The notes beneath the pieces were generated by a model. It was not told the DNA's origin. It saw nothing but the letters and a program-made list of their open reading frames with translations, and did no database searches. A program made the position numbers and the translations under genes. This document shows positions 1 through 8,502 of a stretch of 64,000 nucleotides of DNA, one piece after another; the stretch's first letter is position 1; every line of letters begins with the position of its first letter. Source of the stretch: Micromonospora sp. R77 (GTDB taxonomy: Bacteria > Actinomycetota > Actinomycetes > Mycobacteriales > Micromonosporaceae); assembly GCF_022747945.1 (NCBI RefSeq), contig NZ_JALDST010000001.1:496001-560000 (forward strand), read 5' to 3'.

Positions 1-558
1 GTAGGCCCACCGGTGCACGACGATCTGGTCCAGCGGGACTTCACCGCCGACGGCCCGAACCGGCTGTGGTTGGCCGACATCACCGAGCACCACACCGGCG
101 AGGGCAAGCTTTACCTCTGCGCGATCAAGGACATCTGGTCCCACCGGATCGTCGGCTACTCCATCGACTCGCGGATGAAGTCCCGCCTCGCCGTCACCGC
201 ACTCGACAACGCCGCCGCCAGACGTGGTGACCTGGCCGGTTGCGTGTTGCACACCGACCGCGGGTCGCAATTCCGGTCCAGGAAGATGCGGCGTGCTCTG
301 GACCGTCACCGGATGGTCGGCTCCATGGGTCGCGTCGGCGCCGCCGGCGACAACGCCGCCATGGAGTCCTTCTTTGCCCTCCTGCAGAACAACGTCCTCA
401 ACCGGCGAACGTGGGCCACCCGCCAGCAACTACGGATCGCGATCGTGACCTGGATCGAACGGACCTACCACCGTCGCCGACGCCAGCGGTCGCTGTCCCG
501 GTTGACCCCCGTTGAATTCGAGACCATCATGCACCCACCGGCCAGTCAGGCCGCGTGA
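1..558 (+). CDS. IS3-family transposase OrfB, 5' end cut by window edge
   Basis: The reading frame is open at base 1 (it reads V-G-P-P-V-H-D-D before the first internal GTG at 13), so this is the C-terminal part of a longer protein. It matches the rve integrase core of IS3-family OrfB: 'ADGPNRLWLADIT' carries the first catalytic Asp, 'HTDRGSQF' the second, and 'AMESFFALLQNN' the Glu. The protein ends with the usual tail 'YHRRRRQRSLSRLTPVEFE'. It catalyses cut-and-paste transposition together with an OrfA that would lie to the left of the window. The DDE residues visible here are intact, so the copy could be functional if the missing part is present. Confidence 0.9.
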   Translation, partial: VGPPVHDDLVQRDFTADGPNRLWLADITEHHTGEGKLYLCAIKDIWSHRIVGYSIDSRMKSRLAVTALDNAAARRGDLAGCVLHTDRGSQFRSRKMRRALDRHRMVGSMGRVGAAGDNAAMESFFALLQNNVLNRRTWATRQQLRIAIVTWIERTYHRRRRQRSLSRLTPVEFETIMHPPASQAA

Positions 559-969
559 CTACACCTGTCACCTGCCGGTGCAGCAGACCCGCCGGAGGTG
601 CTGAACGCCTACGTGGCACGGTATCTAGACGAGGACGAGGGAGCCCCGTCACTAGCCAGCGACCGGATCACGTACGCGCCCGACGGGACGGCGCTGGTCG
701 CGGACCGGGCGACGATGTTGGGAAGCATGATGCAGATAACCGCCGACCGGGCCGCCACCAAGCTGTCTCTCCACTGGCAAGTCGTCTAGCTCGAGGTAGT
801 ACTCGGGCCACAGATGGTGATCGGAAGCTTCGGTGTCGATTCGCTGGATGTGGTTAAGGCAGCAGGAGCCGCACAAGCCAGCCATCTTCACGGGTCAGCA
901 GTAAGCGAGGAGCGCCGGACGGGGGATGGTAAGACGAAGGTGTAAATCCTGATCGAGGAACAGCGCCCG
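559..969. other. 411-bp gap with only a doubtful 63-codon ORF
   Basis: Between the IS3 OrfB stop and the IS256 remnant no gene can be recognised. A 63-codon ORF (598-789, GTG start) has plausible codon use but no known domain and no clear ribosome binding site. It may be a small hypothetical gene or IS debris. A further short ORF from 814 contains 'FGVDSLDVVK', which looks superficially like an acyl-carrier site but is too short to support. Confidence 0.4.
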
Positions 970-1173
970 ATGTCTGAGATGTCTATGGTCGCCGCAGATT
1001 CCGCCACGGCGGCGATGCAGGGGTCGGGCCATCCGGCGGATGGAGTCGACGCGGAGCTGATCGCCCAACTGGTAGAGCAGGTCCGGACTGCTGGGTTGCA
1101 GCTGACCGACAATGGCAGTCTATTGCAGCAGCTGACGAGGCGGATCCGGGAATCGGCGTCCACCTGGCGGTGA
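970..1173 (+). pseudogene. IS256-family transposase, N-terminal remnant
   Basis: The 67-residue product, with 'AELIAQLVEQVRTAGLQL' and 'NGSLLQQLTRRI', reads like the extreme N-terminus of actinobacterial IS256-family (Transposase_mut) proteins, which normally run to about 410 residues. The frame stops at 'ESASTWR' just where the family would continue into the catalytic domain. No DDE region follows. I regard it as a truncated, inactive remnant. The assignment rests on recognising the N-terminal motif from memory. Confidence 0.65.
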
Positions 1174-1642
1174 TGAGTTTCGACCGACCGGAACGGGCCG
1201 CCGCAGGTGGACCACCCGCCGGAAACCCACTCTGAACGCCTCCGACGTCGCCGTCGAACCCGTCCGTCGGCTGTCGGGGGTGTCGGCCGGACGCTCGTCG
1301 CGCTCCCGCGGTCGCCGCAGCATCACCGGCTGGCTCATCGCCCGTTCCGCCTCCCCACCTGCTCGCCGTCGCGGTCGCCGACCGCGCCCCCGGCGCCTCG
1401 GGGCGCGGACGGAGCGGTCGACGGCCGCTCTATGACGCGACCGCCCTCTCAGTTCAGCGCGGGTTCAAGGTTTTTCCACCCGGTGCCCTGCGGAGAAATC
1501 CGGGACCACCGCTGAACCGGGACCGGGGCCGGCGCGTAGTCGGTACACCGCGGTCCGTGGACGGAGGGCGGCACGCCGGGGCCGGCGGCGGAAGGCCGCC
1601 CGCCGGCTGACCCAGTCACACCCAGCGTTCGAAGGAGTGACC
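1174..1642. other. 469-bp intergenic stretch, no gene seen
   Basis: Nothing coding can be supported. The last 20 bases hold a good Shine-Dalgarno sequence (AAGGAG) directly before the ATG at 1643, so the promoter and leader of the decayed gene that follows probably lie here. Confidence 0.5.
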
Positions 1643-2289
1643 ATGTCCGACATCCCCTACGACTACGAGCCGGATCCGCTGGATCCGTCGCACCGCGCCC
1701 AGACCTTAACGTCGTGGAGACCGAGTACGAGCTGGAGGCCACGGACCGGCACTACAGTCTGCCGGTCAACCCGTACAGCCAGTCGACGTACACGTATGCG
1801 TCGTCGTCCACGGTGCCGCCGCAGTTCACCGACTCGTTCAACAACGGTCGGCGGATGTCCCCGCCGGCACCGGCGCGGTCCGGCCGGCAGAGCTCGACCC
1901 GGGACTCCGTCGCCGGTCCACCTTCGTGGCCACCGAACCGGACCGGCTCGTGGAGAAGGCCATTCGGGTGGGGGCGGTGACCACGCCGGAGCCGGTCGAT
2001 CCCCGGCGGGGCAGCCAGGTGAACCCGCGCAACCCCAACCGGCCGACCGACCTCAGCGGCATGGGCCTGAGCATCGCCGGCACCGCCGCCAGTGTTCCGC
2101 AGCTCACCGCGACCGGCGCGTTCGTCGCGGCCGGGGGCCACGATCTCCGCGGCGGTTGACCAGCGGCGGACCGCGATCTAGCAGCAGTCGCAGAACCTCG
2201 ACCTGGAGCGCGGGCAGAACCGGCGGCAGTCGACCACCGCCCCGGCGGCGGGCACAAGGCAGCAGCAGGCGCCGGCGCGCACCCGCTGA
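1643..2289 (+). pseudogene. Frameshifted and nonsense-mutated gene of unknown function
   Basis: An ATG preceded by AAGGAG begins 'MSDIPYDYEPDPLDPSHRAQ', and then the coherent sequence jumps frame. Around 1714 'ETEYELEATDRHYSLPVN' continues in a second frame, and from about 1926 'ATEPDRLVEKAIRVGAV' in a third. The third frame runs to a TGA at about 2159, and beyond it a further frame carries an in-frame TAG before 'QQSQNLDLERGQNRRQ'. It finally ends at a TGA near 2287, just before a strong hairpin. The pieces are acidic/polar and non-repetitive, unlike random GC-rich frames, so they look like one gene broken by at least three indels and a nonsense change. I recognise no family. A long open frame through the same DNA is arginine-rich and is a composition artefact. 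Confidence 0.55.
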
Positions 2290-2304
2290 CCCGTCCGCAC
2301 GAAC

Positions 2305-2339
2305 CGACGGGCCCGGGTGCACCGCACCCGGGCCCGTCG
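2305..2339. terminator. Perfect 16-bp hairpin, bidirectional terminator
   Basis: Arms 2305-2320 and 2324-2339 are perfectly complementary (CGACGGGCCCGGGTGC and its reverse complement) with a 3-nt ACC loop. The hairpin lies between two convergent genes, the decayed plus-strand gene and the minus-strand thaumatin-lectin gene, as expected for a shared intrinsic terminator. There is no strong U-tract, which is common in high-GC actinomycetes. Confidence 0.75.
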
Positions 2340-2350
2340 TCGTCCACCCG

Positions 2351-3646
2351 TCAGCGAGCCTCGCGCCAGTTCTGGTTGCTCTGGCTCGCGGCGCACTCCC
2401 AGATCTGCAACGGCGCGCCGTCGTCGGAGTTCCAGTCGCGTACGTCGAGGCACTTGCCGGAGTTCGGGTTACGCAGCAGCCCGCCCTCGGCCACCCAGAC
2501 CTGCGCCGGCCCGCCGGTGCACCAGGCGAGCTGCACCTTGGCCGCGTTGTCCCGGGACGCCCATGCCACGTCCATGCACTTGTCCAGCACCCTCAGGGTG
2601 TCACCGGACCCTCGGGTGAACCATTGGGCCGGGGTGCCGTTGCACTGCCAGAGCTGCAACCGCACGCCGTCGGCCGACTCGCCGTTCGGCACGTCGACGC
2701 ACTTGTCCGCGTACCCGCGCAGCGCGAAGCCGGTGGCGTACTTGAAGATCGTAGCCTTGGCCAGTGGCACCAGCGGGGCGCCGCCGCTGCGGAACGTCAC
2801 CACGACCTCGCCGCAGCCGGGGCAGTTGTACACGGTCTCGTTGCCGGCCACCCGGTCGTGGGTGGACCACAGGTAGGCACGCGGGCCGAACGGGAGCAGC
2901 GCGGCGGTGTAGGCGCTCTGGGCGTCCCGGTTCGGGTTGACGCAGTTCACCCGGTCGCCCCTGGCCGGGTCGCGTACGGCGTGCGCCGCCGGGCAGGCGG
3001 CGAGCAACTGCCCCGCGGAGCAGTCCCACCGGGCGCAGCTGCCCGCCTTCTCCGGCCGAGGCGCGCCGGGCGCGTCGATCGTGATGGTCGTGGACACCGC
3101 GTCGACGTAGCTGACGTTGTACCAGGGCGCGGCCGGATTGTTCCGGTCGAAGTTGAACTCGGCCAGGCTCACCGGCTCCGCGCCCCGCTCGCACCTGTCG
3201 GCGAAGGCGCCGCAGTCACCCACGAGGCAGCGGAACCCGCCGTTCGGGTCGCCGTCGCAGCGCTGGCGGGCGAAGAACCGGCCGCGCCAGTGGCCCGGCT
3301 CGCCGGCGTCCGGGATGACGATCGTGCTCCGCTCGCCCGGACGCAGGACGGGCAGGCCGGTGATCGGCCGGGAACCGTCCCCGCTCTCCCCCGCGCCGAT
3401 CCACAGCGTCTCCGCGGTGCCGTTGACAAACGTCACCCGTTCCCCGGTGGCGGCGGTCGCCGTACCGCCCGGCACGCCCACGATCAGTCCGAGCGCGAGC
3501 AGCACCACGGCGAGGAGCGCTGCCCTTCCGCCCGCCCCGCGTGCCGGGCGGGTGCCCCGGTCGACGCCTTCGGATGCGGCAGGGTCCGCGCCCGACACCG
3601 CGGCCCCCGTCCCACGGGTCGGTGACGATCCGGTCCTCACAGCCAT
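2351..3646 (-). CDS. Secreted thaumatin-domain protein with ricin-type lectin domain
   Basis: This 431-residue protein starts at the ATG preceded by GGGAGGG; a longer upstream extension lacks such a site. Residues about 40-65 ('ALLAVVLLALGLIVGVPGG') form a signal peptide ending at 'ATA'. Residues about 66-300 are a cysteine-rich thaumatin-like domain beginning 'VTFVNGTAETLWIGAG' and containing 'CDGDPNGGFRCLVGDCG' and 'LAEFNFDRNN'. The C-terminal 130 residues form a ricin B/CBM13 beta-trefoil with repeated 'KC(V/M/L)DV' and 'Q-x-W' signatures, for example 'CVDVPNGESADGVRLQLWQC'. Thaumatin-like proteins bind or cleave beta-glucans and CBM13 binds sugars, so it probably acts outside the cell on fungal or plant glycans. 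That role is inferred; the domain architecture is seen. Confidence 0.85.
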   Translation of the reverse strand: MAVRTGSSPTRGTGAAVSGADPAASEGVDRGTRPARGAGGRAALLAVVLLALGLIVGVPGGTATAATGERVTFVNGTAETLWIGAGESGDGSRPITGLPVLRPGERSTIVIPDAGEPGHWRGRFFARQRCDGDPNGGFRCLVGDCGAFADRCERGAEPVSLAEFNFDRNNPAAPWYNVSYVDAVSTTITIDAPGAPRPEKAGSCARWDCSAGQLLAACPAAHAVRDPARGDRVNCVNPNRDAQSAYTAALLPFGPRAYLWSTHDRVAGNETVYNCPGCGEVVVTFRSGGAPLVPLAKATIFKYATGFALRGYADKCVDVPNGESADGVRLQLWQCNGTPAQWFTRGSGDTLRVLDKCMDVAWASRDNAAKVQLAWCTGGPAQVWVAEGGLLRNPNSGKCLDVRDWNSDDGAPLQIWECAASQSNQNWREAR

Positions 3647-3777
3647 GTAGCCCTCCCTCGGCCTGGCGGGGACGCGCCGCGTCCCCCGACGGGTGCGACA
3701 GGCGCACGGCCTTATGACGGCGCGGGAGGGGAACCGGTTCAACCGGAGGTGACCCGGATCGGGAGCGTCCGGTCAGC

Positions 3778-4458
3778 GTGAGATCGGCGCGTCACGAGGG
3801 ACTGCGGTTTGCGTTCTACGGCCGGATGTCCACCATCGATCATCAGGATCGAGCGTCGTCGTGCCGGTGGCAGCGCAACTACGCCGAAGACCTGATCGCC
3901 GGTCATGGTCGCATCGTGGCGGAATTCTTCGACGAGGGTGTCTCCCGCCGGATCGCCTGGCCGGACCGGCCGCAGGCGGCCCTGCTGCTCGCCGCCATGG
4001 CGGACCCGGCACGTGGGTTCGACGCGATCGTCATGGGCGAGTATGAACGTGCCTTCCACGGCCAGCGGCTCGAACAGTTGACCTCCACGTTGCTCAGGCA
4101 TGGTGTGCAGTTGTGGCTGCCGGAAACCTACAGGCCGGTGGACTTCGACAAGCCTCGCCAACTCGCGTTGCTGGACCTGCTGGGCGTGCACTCCCAACGC
4201 GGGGTGTCCCGGGCCCGGCACCGCACGACCGCGGCGATGCGCGCCCAAGCCGAACTGCAGGGTCGATATCTCGGCGGCCGGCCGCCCTACGGCTACCGGC
4301 TGGTCGACGCCGGCCCTCATCCGAACCGTGCCCACGCCGCCTGGGGACGCCGTCTGCACCGCCTGGAACCTCAGCCACCAGCATCCGCGACGTCAACCGC
4401 ACCGAAACCACCATCGCGGCACCCTCGAAACGCACCCCCTCCACAGCCGTTCCCTTGA
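3778..4458 (+). pseudogene. Large serine recombinase, truncated and frameshifted
   Basis: From a GTG start the product reads 'FAFYGRMSTIDHQDRASSC', the N-terminus of a resolvase/invertase catalytic domain with the catalytic Ser in 'RMST'. It continues through 'FDEGVSRR', 'GFDAIVMGEYERAF' and 'QLALLDLLGVHSQR' to 'GRYLGGRPPYGYRLVDAGPHPN', the usual end of the catalytic domain in large serine recombinases. After about residue 200 the family-like sequence dissolves into Pro/Arg-rich filler, so the recombinase and zinc-ribbon C-terminal domains are missing. The intact family is usually 450-600 residues. It is probably a dead integrase of a former mobile element. Confidence 0.75.
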
Positions 4459-4722
4459 AACCCAGAAGGCGGTTGCTGACAGCAGCGGCGCGCACGCGGG
4501 AGCCCCTCATCCAGAACGGTCTCAGCAACCTTCTGAACGAGCCGGCCCCCGGTGCGCGCCGCCGTTTTGTCCGCTACAGCCTCTTAACCCCACCCACAGA
4601 AACCCGAGGATTGGCACACCCGTGCTGCAGACATGAGCTCAGCCCGCTCAACATCGAGGAGCAAGGGACATCTCCACCGACGGCCCAACTAGCGCCGCCC
4701 CGTGTAGGTGACAGAAGCCGCT

Positions 4723-5091
4723 CTACGGCGCCACGTACGGCCGGGAAGCTTCTCGGAAACGGCGGTACTTGCTCACGACAGGGCTGTCAAACGCGTCCCA
4801 GAATTCCTGACTCAGCTCACCGACCGCCATCAGATCGAGCAGGTCCGTGGCCGCAGCCCAGTCCGCCTGACCTTCCGCCGTCACCTGCATGTGACGGTAG
4901 ATCGCCGCCTCGTCCGCGTACCGCTCGTGCTGTAGGAACGTGCCGTCCTCCTGGCAGAAGATGTGGTATTCGAGAACATAAGGCTCCTGCGACTCGGTAA
5001 CGGGCAGCACCTTCTCCAAATATTGCTCGAAACGCTCCTGCTCGCCGTCCTTGACGCGATACCGGAAGATCAGATCGACCTGCTTGGTCAT
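4723..5091 (-). CDS. ABM-type (antibiotic biosynthesis) monooxygenase-like protein
   Basis: This 122-residue protein starts at the ATG preceded by AGAGAGGTG. 'VDLIFRYRVKDGEQERFEQY' is a typical first strand of the dimeric alpha/beta-barrel (ABM) fold, followed by 'PYVLEYHIFCQEDGTFLQHERYADEAAI' with the usual 'H-x-Y' segment. Family members are small cofactor-free quinol oxygenases or binding proteins. It is divergently adjacent to a remnant AraC gene (about 5166) and an SDR remnant (5355). A truncated paralogue of the same protein lies at 8413, also divergent from an AraC gene. Substrate unknown. Confidence 0.75.
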   Translation of the reverse strand: MTKQVDLIFRYRVKDGEQERFEQYLEKVLPVTESQEPYVLEYHIFCQEDGTFLQHERYADEAAIYRHMQVTAEGQADWAAATDLLDLMAVGELSQEFWDAFDSPVVSKYRRFREASRPYVAP

Positions 5092-5165
5092 GGCGATGCA
5101 CCTCTCTTTGACGTGGTGTTTGTCCGAGGTCAAGGCTAGGTCGCCCGGTTACCATGGGCATGATG

Positions 5166-5250
5166 TAGAATGCTCCCATCGTTGCCCGATCCGCTCCGGC
5201 CGCCGGCCTCGACCGCCTGTCCTCTCGCGCCTCGACCGCAGAAAGTCGGC
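5166..5250 (+). pseudogene. AraC-family regulator, N-terminal remnant
   Basis: In frame from about 5172 the DNA encodes 'PIVARSAPAAGLDRLSS', which lines up with residues 6-22 of the intact AraC protein at 7494-8384 ('PVIARSASQVGLDRLSS'). The similarity fades after about 5230. It occupies the position divergent from the ABM gene, exactly where the intact AraC sits relative to its own ABM fragment. It is therefore a decayed second copy of the regulator. Confidence 0.55.
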
Positions 5251-5354
5251 CAGTCCTCGGCGGTCCATGCGACAAGTCTCCCCGGGAGGGCGCGCACCAT
5301 CCAGGCACCGTCGCTACCTGGATGAGCCGGACCGGCCCGGCCCAGGCTCGAAGC

Positions 5355-5495
5355 ATGACAAATCTGCTCAACGAAAAGGTCGCATTCGTCGGCGGCGCGG
5401 GCCGCGGCATCGGAGCCGCGGCGGCCCAGCTCCCGGGTTCCGCAGCTTGTAGTCAAACGATCATCGGGATCTGGGCGCAGAGCAGCGAAGATTGA
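5355..5495 (+). pseudogene. Short-chain dehydrogenase, N-terminal fragment
   Basis: The ATG begins 'MTNLLNEKVAFVGGAGRGIG', an SDR Rossmann start with the G-x-x-x-G-x-G nucleotide-binding loop. The homology ends after about 28 residues ('AAAAQLPGS'), and the frame closes at residue 46. SDRs are normally about 250 residues, so at least 85% of the gene has been lost. It was probably co-transcribed with the AraC remnant just upstream. Confidence 0.6.
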
Positions 5496-5695
5496 GGTGT
5501 GCCGCTGAAGGGTCGTGTGCCCACGCGTCCTTGCCGATTCCTGATCTTGGCTACCTGACGGGATCTCAGCTCTGAAGCCCATCCCCATCCCTGGTCCGGT
5601 CGTGGACAGCCCGGTCCAATCGAAGATCGGGGCACGTCCTTCAGGGTGTCAGTGTGTATCGCGTCAACCGAGGCTAGAGACGAGGTGATCTCCGT

Positions 5696-5767
5696 TTCAT
5701 CCGACTCGCGATACAAGCGCACAGAACGCGCCCGGAGTTCGTCGGGGCACTTCTTCGGTGCGGCCAC
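5696..5767 (-). pseudogene. IS3-family OrfA, N-terminal fragment
   Basis: 'MAAPKKCPDELRARSVRLYR' followed by 'ESDE' is the characteristic start of the helix-turn-helix OrfA of IS3-family elements. The remainder of the frame (down to about 5453) is unrelated sequence. A 24-residue relic without OrfB. Confidence 0.6.
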
Positions 5768-5843
5768 GAATACTTCCTAAACACGATCAGTCGAACATGC
5801 TTGGGAAGCTCCGCATAAGACGCGCCCAGTTCAGGAATCAACC

Positions 5844-7484
5844 AAATTTTGGGCTCTGTCTCACATTCGGTGGTGACCGAAGGTGGTCGATGTCGTTGAG
5901 ATCATGTGTGCAAGATCGATGATCTTACGAAGATGGTGTTCTCGGGGCTGCTGCCGCTGGTGATCGACGACGTGACGGACGAGGGCGAACGGATCCTGGT
6001 ACGGGCTCGGACTCCCGAGGGGCCGGTGGCCTGTCCGGGTTGCGCGGCCGTGACGGGCCGGGTGCACGGGTATCACCAGCGGACCGTCGCGGACGTGCCG
6101 GTCGATGTCCGGCCGGTGGTGGTCCGGGTGCGCATACGTCGGCTGGTGTGCCCGACGCGGGGCTGCCGTCGAACGTTCCGGGAACAACTGCCCGGGGTCC
6201 TGGACCGCTACCAGCGCCGCACCTGCCGGCTGATTTCCCAGGTCGGTGTGGTGGTGCGGCAGTTGGCCGGCCGTGCCGGCGCGCGGATGTTGTCGGCTCT
6301 GGCGGTGGTCGTGTCCCGGCACACCGCCCTGCGGGCGCTGCTGCGCCTGCCGTTGCCCGAGCGGCTGGTGCCCAGGGTGCTTGGGGTGGACGACTTCGCG
6401 TTGCGGCGACGTCAGCGATACGCCACCGTCCTGATCGACGCGGTCACCCGTGAGCGCATCGATGTGCTGCCGGACCGCAAGGCCGCAACGCTGGAAAGGT
6501 GGCTGCGCGATCATCCCGGTGTCGAGGTGGTGTGCCGGGACTCCTCCGGCGCCTACGCCGAAGCCGTTCGCCGTGCCCTGCCCGAGGCGTTGCAGGTCGC
6601 GGACCGCTGGCACCTATGGCACAACCTCGCCGAAGCCGTCCGCAAGGAGGTCACCGCGCACAGCTCATGCTGGGGCAAAGCAGGCCCGCCGCCGCAGGAC
6701 GGCAGACGAGCGTTGACCACTCGCCAGCGGTGGCAGCAGGTCCACGACCTGCTCGACAAGGGCGTTGGCCTGCTGGAATGCGCCCGACGGCTCAACCTCG
6801 GCCTCAACACCGTCAAACGCTACGCCCGGATCAGTGAACCCGAACGCCTGGTCCGCGCACCGCAGTACCGGCCCACCCTTGTTGACCCCTACCGCGAGCA
6901 CCTGCGCCGCCGCCGGGAACATGACCCCGCCGTCGGCGCCACCCAACTCCTGGCCGAGATCAGAGAACTGGGCTACACCGGCAGCCTCAACCTGCTCTAC
7001 CGCTACATCACCCAAGGCCGCGTCGAAGCCGACCGCCCGGCTCTGTCGCCCAGGCGTCTGACCCGCTACCTCCTCACCGACCCCGACCAGCTCAAAGAAC
7101 ACCAGCGGACGTTCGTTGACGCTCTCACCGCGGCCTGTCCCCAGATGACCGCGCTGGTCAATTTTATCGGCTCGTTCGCCGCGCTACTCACGCCCGCGGG
7201 CGGCAACGACGACCGTCTCACCGCGTGGATCGCCGAGGTCAAGGCCACGGACCTGCCCCACCTGCACACGTTTACCCGCGGCCTCGGCCTTGACCGCGAC
7301 GCCGTCAACGCCGCCCTGGCCTACCCCTTCCACAACGGCGGCACCGAAGGCGTCAACACCAAAACCAAACTGATCAAGCGACAGATGTACGGACGCGCGG
7401 GCTTCGCTCTCCTGCGTCATCGAATCCTGCTCGGCTAACCAGCACCCTCCGTCACCACCGAATGTGAGACAGAGCCAAATTTTG
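5844..7484. mobile_element. Complete ISL3-family element with 8-bp target duplication
   Basis: Perfect 26-bp inverted repeats (5852-5877, beginning GGCTCTGTCTCACATTC, and 7451-7476) bound a 1625-bp element containing one intact transposase. The repeats are flanked on both sides by the direct repeat AAATTTTG (5844-5851 and 7477-7484), an 8-bp target duplication as is typical of ISL3 elements. Perfect ends and perfect duplication point to a recent insertion. The right duplication ends 10 bp from the stop codon of the neighbouring AraC gene, which therefore keeps its full coding sequence. Confidence 0.92.
5906..7438 (+). CDS. ISL3-family transposase
   Basis: This 510-residue protein starts at a GTG inside the element. 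The N-terminal zinc-binding region is visible as 'ACPGCAAVTGRVHGYHQRTV' with 'VCPTRGCRRTF'. It is followed by the ISL3 DDE domain: 'LGVDDFALRRRQRYATVLID' (first Asp), 'EVVCRDSSGAYAEAVRRALP' (second Asp) and 'ADRWHLWHNLAEAV'. The conserved C-terminal part 'NGGTEGVNTKTKLIKRQMYG' supplies the Glu, and 'LLRHRILLG' ends the protein as usual. No frameshift or stop is seen, so it is probably active. Confidence 0.93.
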   Translation: MCKIDDLTKMVFSGLLPLVIDDVTDEGERILVRARTPEGPVACPGCAAVTGRVHGYHQRTVADVPVDVRPVVVRVRIRRLVCPTRGCRRTFREQLPGVLDRYQRRTCRLISQVGVVVRQLAGRAGARMLSALAVVVSRHTALRALLRLPLPERLVPRVLGVDDFALRRRQRYATVLIDAVTRERIDVLPDRKAATLERWLRDHPGVEVVCRDSSGAYAEAVRRALPEALQVADRWHLWHNLAEAVRKEVTAHSSCWGKAGPPPQDGRRALTTRQRWQQVHDLLDKGVGLLECARRLNLGLNTVKRYARISEPERLVRAPQYRPTLVDPYREHLRRRREHDPAVGATQLLAEIRELGYTGSLNLLYRYITQGRVEADRPALSPRRLTRYLLTDPDQLKEHQRTFVDALTAACPQMTALVNFIGSFAALLTPAGGNDDRLTAWIAEVKATDLPHLHTFTRGLGLDRDAVNAALAYPFHNGGTEGVNTKTKLIKRQMYGRAGFALLRHRILLG

Positions 7485-7493
7485 GACAGGCCC

Positions 7494-8384
7494 CTACAGC
7501 GCTCGTGCGTGTTGTAGCGGTGGAACACCATACCGTTGCCGGTAGTCGCGGCTGAATTGTGAGGCGCTGACGTAACCTACTGCGGAGGCGGTGGACGCAG
7601 CGGTGTAGGAACCGGTTGCCAATAGTTGGCGGGCGCGTTGCAGTTTGAGCTGCTTGTGGAACCGCATCGGGCTTGTGCCGGTGGCTAGTCGGAACTGTTT
7701 CGCCAATGCGCTCGGACTGCAATGAGCAACAGCCGCCAATTCAGCAAGGGAGACTTTATGGGCGATCTTTTTGGCGAGATAAGCGGTAGCTAAACGCACC
7801 GTCGCTATGTGGCCGGGGGCCATTGCTCTCGTCAACGAGCCGCCGAGCGGCCCGATCAGCACGCGATAAAGAATCTCATCCTCAACGCGCCGGGACAAGG
7901 TCGCGGCATGGGCCGGTTCGTCGTTCAGTTGCACCCAACGAGACACCGCATCCAGTAATCGCTCGTCCATGATCGCGGTCGCGAAGACTCGGTCCACCGG
8001 ATGTCCCGATCGTCCATCTTCATTCAATTCCACAATCAGGTTAGCCAAGATGCGCTCATCGAGGATGAGGGTCACCGCGCGATACGGAGCCTCGAACGCC
8101 GCTGAAACGGCAGCGTCGATCACCCCCACGAACATCTCACCTCGGCTGACCATCAGCGTCTCGTCATTGACGAGCAGGCTCTTCGCGCCTCGTGCGACGA
8201 AGCACACCATCGGCACATATCGGAGATCCTCTGCCGCCGCCTGCTCATTTACACTGACCAGCAGTTGGTGGTCGACGACCGTCGGAGTACCGAAGCCGGT
8301 CGCATGGCGATCGATCAACGATGACAGGCGGTCCAAGCCGACCTGCGAAGCGGACCGGGCGATGACGGGATCGTTCTGCACCAT
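7494..8384 (-). CDS. AraC-family transcriptional regulator
   Basis: This 296-residue protein starts at the ATG giving 'MVQNDPVIARSASQVG'; the longer upstream extension is GC-rich filler. The N-terminal half matches the AraC_N ligand-binding fold ('RYVPMVCFVARGAKSLLVND'). The C-terminal 100 residues hold two HTH motifs: 'VSLAELAAVAHCSPSALAKQF' without its last residue, and 'TASAVGYVSASQFSRDYRQR'. An ABM-monooxygenase fragment starts 28 bp away on the other strand, so the two probably shared a promoter region and the regulator may have controlled that gene. The ISL3 insertion lies immediately downstream of the stop. A decayed copy of the same regulator is at about 5166. Confidence 0.88.
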   Translation of the reverse strand: MVQNDPVIARSASQVGLDRLSSLIDRHATGFGTPTVVDHQLLVSVNEQAAAEDLRYVPMVCFVARGAKSLLVNDETLMVSRGEMFVGVIDAAVSAAFEAPYRAVTLILDERILANLIVELNEDGRSGHPVDRVFATAIMDERLLDAVSRWVQLNDEPAHAATLSRRVEDEILYRVLIGPLGGSLTRAMAPGHIATVRLATAYLAKKIAHKVSLAELAAVAHCSPSALAKQFRLATGTSPMRFHKQLKLQRARQLLATGSYTAASTASAVGYVSASQFSRDYRQRYGVPPLQHARAL

Positions 8385-8412
8385 CCCTATTCTACCCGCG
8401 CACCTTGTGACG

Positions 8413-8502
8413 ATGCAGGTCGACCTAATCTTCAGGCATCGCGTCAAGGACGGGGAGCAGGTCCGTTTCGAGCAGTATTTTAGCCTCGATCCACCGACGT
8501 GA
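8413..8502 (+). pseudogene. ABM monooxygenase, truncated second copy
   Basis: 'MQVDLIFRHRVKDGEQVRF' is nearly the same as the start of the intact ABM protein encoded at 5091-4723, at both the protein and DNA level. Homology stops after 'EQY' at about 8477, and the frame ends 9 codons later. The breakpoint coincides with the start of IS-related sequence. It is the partner of the adjacent divergent AraC gene. Confidence 0.7.

Noticed and set aside
814..945. Short ORF with 'FGVDSLDVVK' resembling an acyl-carrier attachment site
   Set aside because: Only about 44 codons, no flanking carrier-domain helices, and surrounded by IS remnants. The match is probably chance.
1637..3625. A 662-codon plus-strand open frame
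   Set aside because: It is arginine/proline-rich, overlaps the well-supported thaumatin-lectin gene on the other strand and a decayed gene in other frames, and has no domain. It is a GC-composition artefact.
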